A stretch of 64,000 nucleotides of DNA from Nonomuraea basaltis. GTDB taxonomy: Bacteria > Actinomycetota > Actinomycetes > Streptosporangiales > Streptosporangiaceae. The stretch is from assembly GCF_005893125.1 (NCBI RefSeq), contig NZ_VCJS01000015.1, positions 1-64,000 on the forward strand, written 5' to 3'. A program made the position numbers and the translations under genes. The notes below the pieces were generated by a model. It was given only the letters and a program-made list of their open reading frames with translations, did not search any database and was not told where the DNA came from. Shown one piece after another: positions 9,841 to 17,736 of this stretch (the stretch's first letter is position 1; the number at the start of each line of letters is the position of its first letter).

Positions 9841-10697
9841 CCATTCAGCCTTTCGATGACCTTGAGCAGGGCGGAGTGGTCGAGCGAGCCGTGGCCCTGC
9901 GCCCTGGCCGCGGCCACGAGCTGGGCGACCTGCCCGGTGAGCGGCAGGCTGACCCCGGCCTCGCGGGCGGCGGCGACGGCGATGCCCATGTCCTTGTGGT
10001 GCAGGTCGATGCGGAACCCTGGGGCGAACTCCCGCTTGACCATGGTGTGCCGCTTGAGCTCGAGGATCCGGGAGCCCGCCAGTCCGCCCGCGAGCACGTC
10101 GAGCCCGGGCGCCGGGTCCACGCCGGACGCCTCGAGCAGCACGATCGCCTCCGACACCAGCCCGTAGATGCCGCCGACGACGAGCTGGTTGGCCGCCTTC
10201 ACCGTCTGCCCGGCGCCCGCGGGGCCGACGTGCACGACGGTGGTGCCGAGCACCCCCAGGATCGGCAGGGCCGCCTCGACGTCCTCGGCCGCGCCGCCCA
10301 CCATGATCGAGAGGGTGCCGTCGACGGCGCCGCGCTCGCCGCCGCTGACCGGGGCGTCCAGTGCCCGTACGCCGGCGGCCGCCGCCTCCCGCGCCACCCA
10401 CCGGGAGGTCTCCGGCTTGATCGTGCTCATGTCGATGTAGAGGAGGCTCGGCCGGCCGTACTCGACGACCAGCGGCGCGACCTCCTCCACCTGCGGCGAG
10501 TCGGGCAGCATGGTGACCACCGCGTCGGCGCCGCCGACCGCCTCGACCACGCTGGAGGCGCCCTTGCCGCCCAGGGCGACGAGCTGGTCCACCCGCTCGG
10601 CACTCATGTCATACCCGGTCACGACATATCCGGCTTTGAGGAGGTTGGCCGCCATCGGGCTGCCCATGATCCCCAAGCCGACGAACCCGATGTTCAT
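9837..10697 (-). CDS. glxR: 2-hydroxy-3-oxopropionate (tartronate semialdehyde) reductase
   Basis: Beta-hydroxyacid dehydrogenase of 286 residues that should reduce tartronate semialdehyde to glycerate with NAD(P)H. The N-terminal Rossmann motif is GFVGLGIMGSPMA; the substrate-binding signature DAPVSGGERGA and the catalytic-lysine region GAGQTVKAANQ follow at the expected spacing. It overlaps hyi upstream and gcl downstream by ATGA junctions, so the three are translationally coupled. Paralogous 3-hydroxyisobutyrate dehydrogenase is the alternative; the gcl-hyi neighbourhood favours GlxR. Confidence 0.92.
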   Translation of the reverse strand: MNIGFVGLGIMGSPMAANLLKAGYVVTGYDMSAERVDQLVALGGKGASSVVEAVGGADAVVTMLPDSPQVEEVAPLVVEYGRPSLLYIDMSTIKPETSRWVAREAAAAGVRALDAPVSGGERGAVDGTLSIMVGGAAEDVEAALPILGVLGTTVVHVGPAGAGQTVKAANQLVVGGIYGLVSEAIVLLEASGVDPAPGLDVLAGGLAGSRILELKRHTMVKREFAPGFRIDLHHKDMGIAVAAAREAGVSLPLTGQVAQLVAAARAQGHGSLDHSALLKVIERLNG

Positions 10698-11461
10698 CCG
10701 TGCCTCCAGTCGAACGCGCCCGGCCCCTGGTGCCGGTACTCCAGGCCGACGTGCCCTCGGTAGCCCGCGGCCTCCAGGCGAGGGAGGATCTCCGTGAGAT
10801 ACGGCATGCGCCCGCTCCCGGGCCGCCCTCTGCCGGGGTCGTCGGCGATCTGCACATGGCCGAATCGCGCGCAGTGCCGGTCGATGAGGGCCAGGAGGTC
10901 CTCGCCCATCCGGTTCAGGTGGTAGAGGTCGGCCAGGAAGGCCACGTTCTCCCGGTCCACCTCGTCGATCAGCTCGAACGCCGCCTCCGACGACGTGATC
11001 GGATATTTCGGGTTCTCGTGGGAGTTGAGGGCCTCGACGACCACGGTCGCGCCGATGCCGGCCGCCGCGTCCGCCGCCCTCCTCAGGTTCGCCACGGCCA
11101 GGTCCCGGTCGGTGTCCGGGCCGTTGCCGTACAGGGCGTTCAGCACCCCGCAGCCCAGCTCTCCGGCCAGCCGGACCGCGGCGTCGATGTTCGCCTGGAA
11201 CCGGGCAGAGCCGTCCGGCCTGGCCAGCAGGCCGCGCTCACCCGCCGCCATGTCGCCCGCGTCGAAGTTCAGCCCGGCCAGGCGCACCCCGGCGTCCTCG
11301 ATGGCCTGCCGCAGCGCCGCCAGCTCAGCGCCCGACGGGTCCGGCGTGCCGAACGGCCACCACAGCTCCACGGCGTCGAACCCGTGCTTGGCCGCCGCGG
11401 CCGGGCGCTCCAGCAGCGGCAGGTCGGTGAACAGGATGGAGAGGTTGACGTCGAACCTCAC
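10694..11461 (-). CDS. hyi: hydroxypyruvate isomerase
   Basis: TIM-barrel sugar isomerase/endonuclease-like protein of 255 residues, expected to interconvert hydroxypyruvate and tartronate semialdehyde. It begins at GTG 11461 ([19 protein letters not shown], the usual Hyi N-terminus), overlapping the sucD stop as GTGA. Family features include [11 protein letters not shown], the ALNSHENP metal-site segment, [14 protein letters not shown], and [12 protein letters not shown] near the end. The 3' end overlaps glxR. Part of the sucC-sucD-hyi-glxR-gcl-ALDH operon. Confidence 0.92.
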   Translation of the reverse strand: MRFDVNLSILFTDLPLLERPAAAAKHGFDAVELWWPFGTPDPSGAELAALRQAIEDAGVRLAGLNFDAGDMAAGERGLLARPDGSARFQANIDAAVRLAGELGCGVLNALYGNGPDTDRDLAVANLRRAADAAAGIGATVVVEALNSHENPKYPITSSEAAFELIDEVDRENVAFLADLYHLNRMGEDLLALIDRHCARFGHVQIADDPGRGRPGSGRMPYLTEILPRLEAAGYRGHVGLEYRHQGPGAFDWRHG

Positions 11462-12345
11462 GACACACCCGCCGCGGCCAGCGCCGAGCGCATGAGGCGG
11501 GCCGTCTCGGACGGGGTCCGCCCGACCCTGACCCCGACCGCCTCCAGGGCCTCCTTCTTGGCCTGGGCGGTCCCGGACGAGCCGGACACGATGGCGCCCG
11601 CGTGCCCCATCGTCTTGCCCTCTGGGGCGGTGAACCCGGCCACGTAGGCCACGACCGGCTTGGTGACGTTCCCGGCGATGTAGGCGGCGGCCCGCTCCTC
11701 GGCGTCGCCGCCGATCTCGCCGATCATCACGATCGCGTCGGTGCCCGGGTCGTCCTGGAACGCCCGCAGGCAATCGATGTGGGTGGTCCCGACGACCGGG
11801 TCGCCGCCGATGCCGACGGCGGTGGAGAAGCCGAGGTCCCGCAGCTCGTACATGAGCTGGTACGTCAGCGTCCCCGACTTCGACACCAGCCCGATGCGCC
11901 CGGCCGAGGTGATGTCGGCGGGGATGATCCCGGCCGAGGACTGCCCGGGGCTGATCAGTCCGGGGCAGTTCGGCCCGATGATCCTGGTACGGCCGTTCGC
12001 GAGGGCGCGGAAGCGTACCGCGTCGTGGACGGGAACGCCCTCAGTGATCACCACGCACAGCGGCACGCCCGCCGCCACCGCCTCCTCCACGGCGCCGCCG
12101 GTGAACCGCGGCGGCACGAACACCACCGAGACGTCCGCCCCGGTCTCCGTCATCGCCTCGGCCACGGAGCCGAACACCGGCACCGTGCGCTCGCCGAAGT
12201 CCACCGACCGCCCGCCCTTGCCCGGGGTCACCCCGGCCACGACGTCGGTCCCCGCGGCCAGCATGCGGGCCGTGTGCCTGGTGCCTTCCGCGCCGGTCAT
12301 GCCCTGCACGAGCACCCGGCTGTCCTTGGTCAGAAAGATCGCCAT
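11458..12345 (-). CDS. sucD: succinate-CoA ligase (ADP-forming) alpha subunit
   Basis: CoA-binding alpha subunit of 295 residues. ATG 12345 gives the canonical N-terminus [18 protein letters not shown]; a GTG nine bases earlier is possible. The CoA-binding fold contains GVTPGKGG, the nucleotide site VFVPP and the phosphohistidine region GHAGAIVSG near residue 245. It pairs with sucC one base upstream. Because the pair heads an oxalate/glyoxylate operon, it may be a dedicated copy that recharges CoA esters for the CoA-transferase step, or act on malate or oxalate; the citric-acid-cycle copy would be elsewhere. Substrate specificity is inference. Confidence 0.88.
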   Translation of the reverse strand: MAIFLTKDSRVLVQGMTGAEGTRHTARMLAAGTDVVAGVTPGKGGRSVDFGERTVPVFGSVAEAMTETGADVSVVFVPPRFTGGAVEEAVAAGVPLCVVITEGVPVHDAVRFRALANGRTRIIGPNCPGLISPGQSSAGIIPADITSAGRIGLVSKSGTLTYQLMYELRDLGFSTAVGIGGDPVVGTTHIDCLRAFQDDPGTDAIVMIGEIGGDAEERAAAYIAGNVTKPVVAYVAGFTAPEGKTMGHAGAIVSGSSGTAQAKKEALEAVGVRVGRTPSETARLMRSALAAAGVS

Positions 12346-12346
12346 C

Positions 12347-13495
12347 TCACGCACCTGCCGCGAGTCTGGCCGCCATCTCGGCGGCGCCGTCCATGGTGGA
12401 GACCTGGCGGACGGCCGGGTGCCGGGCGTCGCTGAGGATGCGCCGCCCCACCTCGGCGTTGTTGCCGTCCAGCCGTACGACGATGGGCCTGCCGTGGCCG
12501 CGCTCGCCGAGGAGTTCGAGCGCGGTGACGATGCCGTTCGCCACCGCGTCGCAGGCCGTGATGCCGCCGAAGACGTTGACCAGCACCGAGCGCACGTCGG
12601 GGTCGGCCAGGATGATCTCCAGCCCGTCAGCCATGATCTTGGCGGACGCGCCGCCGCCGATGTCCAGGAAATTGGCCGGGGCCGCGCCCGCGCCGGCGAC
12701 CACGTCGAGCGTGCTCATGACCAGGCCCGCGCCGTTGCCGATGACGCCGACCCGCTTGGCCGGCGAAGACGACCCGTCCAGCTTGACGTAGTTCAGTCCC
12801 TTGGCCCTGGCCCGGTCCTCCAAGCTGTCACCGGGCTCCGCGTACTCCCACGTGTGCCGGAAGCCGGCGTTGTCGTCGAGGGTGACCTTGCCGTCGAGCG
12901 CCACGATCCGCTGGTCGGTGGTGCAGATCAGCGGGTTGACCTCGACGAGCAGCGCGTCCTCTGCGACCAGCACCCGCCACAGCGTCTCCAGTACGCCGGC
13001 CGCCTGCTCGGGCAGGCCCGCCTTGGCCGCCAGCAGCCGCGCGGTGTCCGCGTCCACCCCCGCCACCGGGTCGATCGGCAGTTTCACGATGGCGTCTGGG
13101 TCGGTGGCCGCCAGCTCCTCGATCTCCACGCCGCCCTGGCCGGACACCATCGCCAGGAAACCGCCCTCGGCGCGGTCCACGAGGAAGGCCGCGTAGTACT
13201 CCTCGAACGGCACGGTCGCGGCCTCGACCAGCACGCGGCGCGCGAGGTGCCCCTTGATGTCCATCCCGAGCACACGGGCGGCCTCCTGCTCGGCCGAGAC
13301 CGGCCCCGCCGCCGGTCTGATCCCGCCTGCCTTGCCTCGTCCACCGGTCTTCACCTGGGCCTTGATGACAACGGGCGCCTTCAGCTCGGCCGCGATCTCG
13401 CGGGCCTCGGCCGGGGTGGCCGCGATCCTGCCTGCCGGGACCGGGATCCCGTGACGCCCGAAGAGCTCCTTCGCCTGGTACTCGTACAGGTCCAT
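12347..13495 (-). CDS. sucC: succinate-CoA ligase (ADP-forming) beta subunit
   Basis: ATP-grasp beta subunit of 382 residues starting [20 protein letters not shown], typical of SucC. The nucleotide-binding segment [18 protein letters not shown] and the C-terminal [16 protein letters not shown], which contacts the alpha subunit, are intact. First gene of a six-gene operon; the start has an ideal AAAGGAGG 6 nt upstream. An operator-like palindrome (13512-13525) lies 17 bp before the ATG. See sucD for the question of substrate. Confidence 0.9.
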   Translation of the reverse strand: MDLYEYQAKELFGRHGIPVPAGRIAATPAEAREIAAELKAPVVIKAQVKTGGRGKAGGIRPAAGPVSAEQEAARVLGMDIKGHLARRVLVEAATVPFEEYYAAFLVDRAEGGFLAMVSGQGGVEIEELAATDPDAIVKLPIDPVAGVDADTARLLAAKAGLPEQAAGVLETLWRVLVAEDALLVEVNPLICTTDQRIVALDGKVTLDDNAGFRHTWEYAEPGDSLEDRARAKGLNYVKLDGSSSPAKRVGVIGNGAGLVMSTLDVVAGAGAAPANFLDIGGGASAKIMADGLEIILADPDVRSVLVNVFGGITACDAVANGIVTALELLGERGHGRPIVVRLDGNNAEVGRRILSDARHPAVRQVSTMDGAAEMAARLAAGA

Positions 13496-13513
13496 TCGAG
13501 CCTCCTTTGTCTA

Positions 13514-13530
13514 CGGTATACCGTATGGAG
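13514..13530 (+). promoter_or_regulatory. operator site a (sucC operon)
   Basis: CGGTATACCGTATGGAG, one of six copies of a 17-bp motif in the oxalate/formate region (best consensus CGGTATACAGTATGGAG). It contains a perfect 14-bp palindrome at 13512-13525 and lies between the divergent sucC and transporter genes, just upstream of the sucC ribosome-binding site. Probable target of the neighbouring GntR/FCD regulator. Confidence 0.7.
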
Positions 13531-13573
13531 TATCCTCAGTCTAGGGTCTCGACAGAGGCCGGACTTCTGGATA

Positions 13574-13590
13574 TTCCATACAGTATGGAG
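13574..13590 (+). promoter_or_regulatory. operator site b (OxlT-like transporter)
   Basis: TTCCATACAGTATGGAG; the last 13 bases match the motif exactly, and 13575-13589 forms an odd-length palindrome around a central A. The likely ATG start of the transporter (13585) lies inside the site, so a bound repressor would sit on the translation start or transcription start. Confidence 0.65.
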
Positions 13591-15048
13591 AATGCAATCA
13601 GGGACTGGCGGGGGCGCGCGTACCTCCCAGGACCCGTCCCCGCCGACCGCACCCGCATGTTCTGGCTGGCCTGGGCCGCGATGGCGGCGATCAGCCCGCT
13701 CCAGTACGGCTACGCCGCGCTCCTCGCCCAGCAGGCCGCAGGGCTGACCCTCCTGGCCGTCTGGATCGCCTGCCAGGCCGCGGGCGCGCTTCCCGCCCTC
13801 CACCTGGTACGGCGTGGCCGCCTGAGCGTGCGCGCCGCGCTGGCCGCCGGGGCCGCGCTGAGCGGCCTGGGGCTGGCCACGGCCACGCTGACCGGCCCGG
13901 GCCTCACCGCCGAGGGCGCCGCGTCGTCCGCGTTGGGCGGTGCGTCGTCCGCGCTCGGCGGCGGCGAAGTGTCATCGCTGCTCGCGGGCGGCGGGCTCGG
14001 CCTGGTCGCCTTCGTGGGTTACGCGCTGCTCGGCGGGCTCGGCGCGGGCCTCGTCTACGGGGTGTGCGGCGAGGTCGTCTCCTCCTGGTATCCGGAGCGG
14101 CCCGCCGCCCAGGTCGGGCTGATCACCGGCGCCTTCGGCTACGGTGCCGTGCCCCTGCTGGTCTGGGCCGGGATCGCCCCGGACGCGACGCGTCATGGCG
14201 ATCTCATGCCGACTTCTGAGACCGTTATGGCCGCCTTCCTGGTCGCCGCGGTCGTCGCGGTGGCCGTCATCGGGGCCGCGGCCCGCTACCTGCGACTGCC
14301 CCCGGCGCTGTGGTGGCCCGACGACGTGGACCCGCGCTCGCACGCGCTCGACGCGGCGCGGCTGCGCATCACCCCGGAGGCCGCCAAGCAGTTCAGACTC
14401 CCCCAGGCGCTGCGCACGCGGACGCTGCCGGCGCTCGCCCTGATCCTGACGTGCGCGGGCGCGGTGTCGGTGTTCGACGTGATCGTGGTCGCGGGGGCGG
14501 GGTCATGGGGCGCGCTGGCGGTCCTGGTGGCGCTCAACGGCACGAGCCGGTCGGTGGCCATGCGGTGCTCGGAGCTGTTCGGCCGCAGACGGGTGCTCGC
14601 CGCCGTCCTGGGCGCGCTCGCGATAGGCCAGGTGCTGTTGGCGGCCGCCGTCTTGGAGGCCGCATCCGCCGGCGGGTCGCTGGTATCGGCGCCCGCACCG
14701 ATCGGCGGGGCGCCGCCACCGGACGGCGCGGTGCCGGCCGGCGGCATGGCGGGTGGCGGGGCGTTGCTGTGGCTCGGAGTCATCGCCGCCGGGCTGGGCG
14801 GCGGGGCCTTCTATCCCCTCCTCGCCAGCCTCGTTCGCGAGTTCTTCGGCAGCGAGCGGGCGGGGGAGATCCATGCGGTCGTCTACAGCGCGAAGGCCGT
14901 CGCCGGAGTCGTCGCCGTCACGCTGGCCCTGATCGCGCTCACCACCCCCGTGGCAGCCCTGCTGGCCGCCGCCGCGCTCGCGGCGCTCCCCGCTTTGGCC
15001 ACGCCGCGGCTGCGCCTCCCCGGCCTGCCCGCCACAATCCCCCTGTGA
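13585..15048 (+). CDS. MFS transporter, oxalate/formate antiporter-like
   Basis: Major facilitator with about 12 membrane segments (487 residues from ATG 13585). The first helix reads [22 protein letters not shown]; the SPLQYGY segment resembles the N-terminal helix of the OFA (oxalate:formate antiporter) family. A Gly/Ala-rich insert (about residues 110-130) and a Pro/Gly-rich periplasmic loop near 370-395 are lineage-specific. Start choice is uncertain: ATG 13525 is in frame too, and neither has a good ribosome-binding site. ATG 13585 lies in operator b, which suggests leaderless translation. The context of frc, oxc and formate dehydrogenase supports oxalate uptake or oxalate/formate exchange, but the substrate is inferred. 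Confidence 0.75.
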   Translation: MENAIRDWRGRAYLPGPVPADRTRMFWLAWAAMAAISPLQYGYAALLAQQAAGLTLLAVWIACQAAGALPALHLVRRGRLSVRAALAAGAALSGLGLATATLTGPGLTAEGAASSALGGASSALGGGEVSSLLAGGGLGLVAFVGYALLGGLGAGLVYGVCGEVVSSWYPERPAAQVGLITGAFGYGAVPLLVWAGIAPDATRHGDLMPTSETVMAAFLVAAVVAVAVIGAAARYLRLPPALWWPDDVDPRSHALDAARLRITPEAAKQFRLPQALRTRTLPALALILTCAGAVSVFDVIVVAGAGSWGALAVLVALNGTSRSVAMRCSELFGRRRVLAAVLGALAIGQVLLAAAVLEAASAGGSLVSAPAPIGGAPPPDGAVPAGGMAGGGALLWLGVIAAGLGGGAFYPLLASLVREFFGSERAGEIHAVVYSAKAVAGVVAVTLALIALTTPVAALLAAAALAALPALATPRLRLPGLPATIPL

Positions 15049-15065
15049 CGAGGTTCACCAGCCGA

Positions 15066-15080
15066 GTTCACCGAGTGAAC
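15066..15080. promoter_or_regulatory. inverted repeat before gntR
   Basis: GTTCAC-CGA-GTGAAC, a perfect 6-bp inverted repeat abutting operator site c. A third GTTCACC occurs at 15053 as a direct repeat. It may be a second regulator site or part of the gntR promoter. Confidence 0.4.
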
Positions 15081-15096
15081 GGTATGCTGTAGGCAG
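15080..15096 (+). promoter_or_regulatory. operator site c (gntR autoregulation)
   Basis: CGGTATGCTGTAGGCAG matches the 17-bp cluster motif at 13 of 17 positions and lies about 40 bp before the gntR start. Its position fits autoregulation by the encoded GntR/FCD protein. Confidence 0.55.
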
Positions 15097-15137
15097 TCGA
15101 CGAAAAACCGTTAAACGCAGTCCCTGGAGACGTGACC

Positions 15138-15881
15138 ATGTTGCTGTCGGATCAGGCCGGTCAGGCGGCGGCCACCAAGATTCCCCGCCCTGCCACGCTC
15201 CGGGAGAGCGTCATCGAGGCCATCCAGGAGCACATCGTCTCCGGCCAGCTCAAGCCCGGCCAGCACCTGGTCGAGAGCGAGCTGGCCGATCTGCTCGGTG
15301 TGTCGAGGCAGCCGGTTCGCGAGGCGCTGCAGCAGCTCAGCGGTGAGGGCTGGGTCGACCTGCACCCGGGCCAGGGCGCGTTCGTGCACGTACCCACCGT
15401 AGAGGAGGCCGACCAGCTGCTCGCCGTGCGCGCGCTGCTGGAGACCGAATCCGCCAGGCTCGCCGCCAAGCACGCGGGCGAGGACGGCGTGAAGCGGCTG
15501 CGCGCCTTGTGCGGGCGCGGCATCGCGGCGGTGGAGTCCGACGACGTCGAGGCCGCTGTGGCGATCAACTCCGACCTGCACGCCCTGGTGACGGCGCTAT
15601 CGGGCAACAAGGTGCTCGCCGAGCTGGCCAGCCAGGTGGCCAGGCGGGTGCGGTGGTACCACACGCCGGTGGCCCGCCAGCGCGGCATGGCCTCGTGGGA
15701 GGAGCACACGGCGCTGATCGACGCCATCGAGGCCGGCGACGAGCGCCGGGCGGCGAAGATCATGCGCGAGCACACCGAGCACACCCGCGCCTCCTACATG
15801 GAGCAGCGCGAGAACGAGCCCGTCCAGCCCGCCCCGAAGCTGGTGCGCCGGCGCCGCCCGCGCACGCCGCACGCGGGATGA
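15138..15881 (+). CDS. GntR family regulator, FadR/FCD type
   Basis: DNA-binding regulator of 247 residues. The winged helix-turn-helix is at about 15-85 (LRESVIEAIQEHIVSGQLKPGQ, then SELADLLGVSRQPVREALQQL). The C-terminal FCD ligand domain carries the expected metal-binding Asp/His set: SDLHALV, EEHTALID and REHTEHTRASY. ATG 15138 is preferred over GTG 15132 because GGAGA lies 7 nt upstream. FCD proteins bind small carboxylates, often with a metal ion; oxalate, glyoxylate or an oxalyl/formyl derivative would suit this neighbourhood. It is the best candidate to bind the six operators described here. Basic tail (RRRRPR) at the C-terminus. Confidence 0.9.
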   Translation: MLLSDQAGQAAATKIPRPATLRESVIEAIQEHIVSGQLKPGQHLVESELADLLGVSRQPVREALQQLSGEGWVDLHPGQGAFVHVPTVEEADQLLAVRALLETESARLAAKHAGEDGVKRLRALCGRGIAAVESDDVEAAVAINSDLHALVTALSGNKVLAELASQVARRVRWYHTPVARQRGMASWEEHTALIDAIEAGDERRAAKIMREHTEHTRASYMEQRENEPVQPAPKLVRRRRPRTPHAG

Positions 15882-15965
15882 CGACGGGTTGATCTAGCGT
15901 TCACAGAAGAGCACATGCTCCGAAACACCTCGGGTAGAGGCTGGAGCAGCACAGTGAGGAGGTGC

Positions 15966-16148
15966 ATGACCATGAAGGCGTTTTTCCGCTTTCTTCTTGG
16001 TGATCCCCTGGGCCAGGCAGGAGACGGCAGAGCCATCGGCGTCGGCCTGAGCGCGGCGCTCAAGAAGCACTACTCGGCCGACGACGCCGATCGCTACCTA
16101 CGGGAATGGGCCGCCGAGCACGACGTACGCAAGACTCCGCGGCACTGA
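15966..16148 (+). CDS. small hypothetical protein
   Basis: Protein of 60 residues starting MTMKAFFRFLLGDPLGQAG, with GAGGAGG just upstream and a terminator hairpin just downstream, so it looks like a real gene. The C-terminal half is an amphipathic charged helix (LKKHYSADDADRYLREWAAEHDV). No family recognised. It lies 85 bp after gntR on the same strand but is preceded by its own spacer. Confidence 0.6.
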   Translation: MTMKAFFRFLLGDPLGQAGDGRAIGVGLSAALKKHYSADDADRYLREWAAEHDVRKTPRH

Positions 16149-16153
16149 ACGAC

Positions 16154-16177
16154 CGCGCCGCACGCGACGGCGGCGCG
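16154..16177. terminator. hairpin terminator
   Basis: Perfect 8-bp GC stem (16154-16161 with 16170-16177) and 8-nt loop, 6 nt after the small ORF's stop. No T-run, as is common in actinobacteria. Convergent with the TerC operon. Confidence 0.5.
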
Positions 16178-16273
16178 AGCAGCCACACCCCCACGCGAGC
16201 ACCCGCGAGCGCGCAGCCGCACCCCCCGCACTGAGCCGCGGCAGGGATGTTCCAGCACCCCACCGCGGCATGG

Positions 16274-17251
16274 TCAGCGCTCCGCAGGCTCTGGTTCCTC
16301 CACCTTCGCCTTCTCGGCGTCGCGGGCCGATTTGAGCAGGCTCAGCACCGTGGTGACGGCGAGGGTGCCGACGATGACGCCGAGAGACACCAGGATCGGG
16401 ATCTCCGGCGCCCATGACACGCCGTCGTGGTGCAGCGCCTCCATGATCAGCTTCACCCCGATGAAGGCCAGCACCACCGACAGCCCCTTGCTCAGATAGA
16501 CGAGCCGGTCCAGCAGCCCGCCGATGAGGAAGAAGAGCTGCCGCAGCCCCATGAGGGCGAAGGCGTTCGCGGTGAACACCAGATAGGGCTCCTTGGTGAG
16601 CCCGAAAATGGCCGGGATGGAGTCGAGCGCGAACAGCAGGTCGGTGGTCCCGATGGCGACCATCACGATCAGCATCGGGGTGACCATCCTGCGCCCGAGA
16701 TGCACGGTGAGGCGGGCTCCGTGATAGGTGTCCGTGGTCGGGAGCACCCGGCGCACCGTGCGCAGGGCGATGTTCTCGGAGAACTCCGCCTCCTCGTCCT
16801 CGTGCCCGATCAGCTTCCACGCGGTGTAGACGAGGAACGCGCCGAACACGTAGAACAGCCAGTCGAACCTGGCGACCGCCTCCGCGCCCGCCGCGATGAA
16901 CGCACCCCGCATGAGCAGCGCCACGATGATGCCGACGAGCAGCACCTTCTGGCGATACTGCCGGGGCACCTGGAATCGGCTCATGATCAGCAGGAAGACG
17001 AAGAGGTTGTCCACGCTGAGCGAGTACTCGGTGATCCAGCCGGCGAAGAACTCCCCTCCGTACGCGGGGCCCGACACCAGGAGCAGGCCGGCGCCGAAGG
17101 CCACGGCCAGGCCGACGTAGAAGGCCACCCAGCCCACGCACTCCCTGAAGGAGGGCTCGCGCGGGTTGCGCGCCACCAGCCAGAAGTCGAACGCGAGGAC
17201 GACACCGAAGCCGCCTATCGTGGCCAGCCAGACCCAGACGGGCAGGTTCAA
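16274..17251 (-). CDS. TerC/Alx family membrane protein (putative manganese exporter)
   Basis: Integral membrane protein of 325 residues with about eight to nine helices. It has the TerC signature acidic motifs: ITEYSLSVDNLFVF near residue 72 and GTTDLLFALDSIPAIFGLTKEPYLVFTANAFALMGLRQLFF (in parts) near 203-240. TerC proteins are linked to manganese export and metal loading of secreted proteins. The start is TTG at 17251, overlapping the upstream stop as TTGA, which makes it the third gene of the Nramp-like operon. A cytosolic acidic tail (EEPEPAER) ends the protein. Confidence 0.88.
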   Translation of the reverse strand: MNLPVWVWLATIGGFGVVLAFDFWLVARNPREPSFRECVGWVAFYVGLAVAFGAGLLLVSGPAYGGEFFAGWITEYSLSVDNLFVFLLIMSRFQVPRQYRQKVLLVGIIVALLMRGAFIAAGAEAVARFDWLFYVFGAFLVYTAWKLIGHEDEEAEFSENIALRTVRRVLPTTDTYHGARLTVHLGRRMVTPMLIVMVAIGTTDLLFALDSIPAIFGLTKEPYLVFTANAFALMGLRQLFFLIGGLLDRLVYLSKGLSVVLAFIGVKLIMEALHHDGVSWAPEIPILVSLGVIVGTLAVTTVLSLLKSARDAEKAKVEEPEPAER

Positions 17252-17736
17252 CGTCGCGCTCCCTTCCTCACGCGCAGAGCCTCGGCGTGCTGAACGTAGA
17301 GGCCGAGCAGCGCCTCGGCGCGCGGGTTGGCGTCCGCGCGGCGCATCAGCCAGTACGGAATGAGCCGCTCGTGCAGCCAGATGAAGCCGATCGCGAATCC
17401 GAGAGCCACCATGGCCTGGTAGGCCAGGAAGCCGAACACGCCGTCGGCCAGGCCGATCCCGGTCAGGCTCTCCTGCACCAGCCGGGACACGGGGAAGGCC
17501 GCCATCCAGTACAGGCCCGCGGGCCCGAAGGTCCCCGGCCGGAACACGCCGTGGCCGAGCAGCACGCCGTAGAGCCCGCCGAACAGGGCGAGCGGCACGG
17601 TGAGCGTCAGGGCCGACAGCGCGGCCATACCGGTGGGCGCCCCCGCGATCAGGGTCAGCCCACCGGCCATGGCACCGGCGACGGCTCCGATGGACGCCCC
17701 TGGCAGGGCGATCTCGAGGCTGTGCCGTCCGTCCAT
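17248..17736 (-). CDS. hypothetical four- or five-helix membrane protein
   Basis: Membrane protein of 162 residues between the Nramp-like gene and terC, coupled to both (TGATG upstream, TTGA downstream). Hydrophobic, Gly/Ala-rich segments at about 10-35, 38-60, 72-90 and 100-125 suggest four or more helices, then a cytosolic C-terminal helix (NPRAEALLGLYVQHAEALRVRKG). I do not recognise the family. Conserved coupling to two transport proteins suggests an accessory subunit. Confidence 0.7.
   Translation of the reverse strand: MDGRHSLEIALPGASIGAVAGAMAGGLTLIAGAPTGMAALSALTLTVPLALFGGLYGVLLGHGVFRPGTFGPAGLYWMAAFPVSRLVQESLTGIGLADGVFGFLAYQAMVALGFAIGFIWLHERLIPYWLMRRADANPRAEALLGLYVQHAEALRVRKGARR

Noticed and set aside
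6578-9844. Single long minus-strand frame spanning the aldehyde dehydrogenase and gcl region
   Set aside because: The N-terminal half is a frame-shifted shadow of gcl; the real dehydrogenase starts at ATG 8107 with a good ribosome-binding site.
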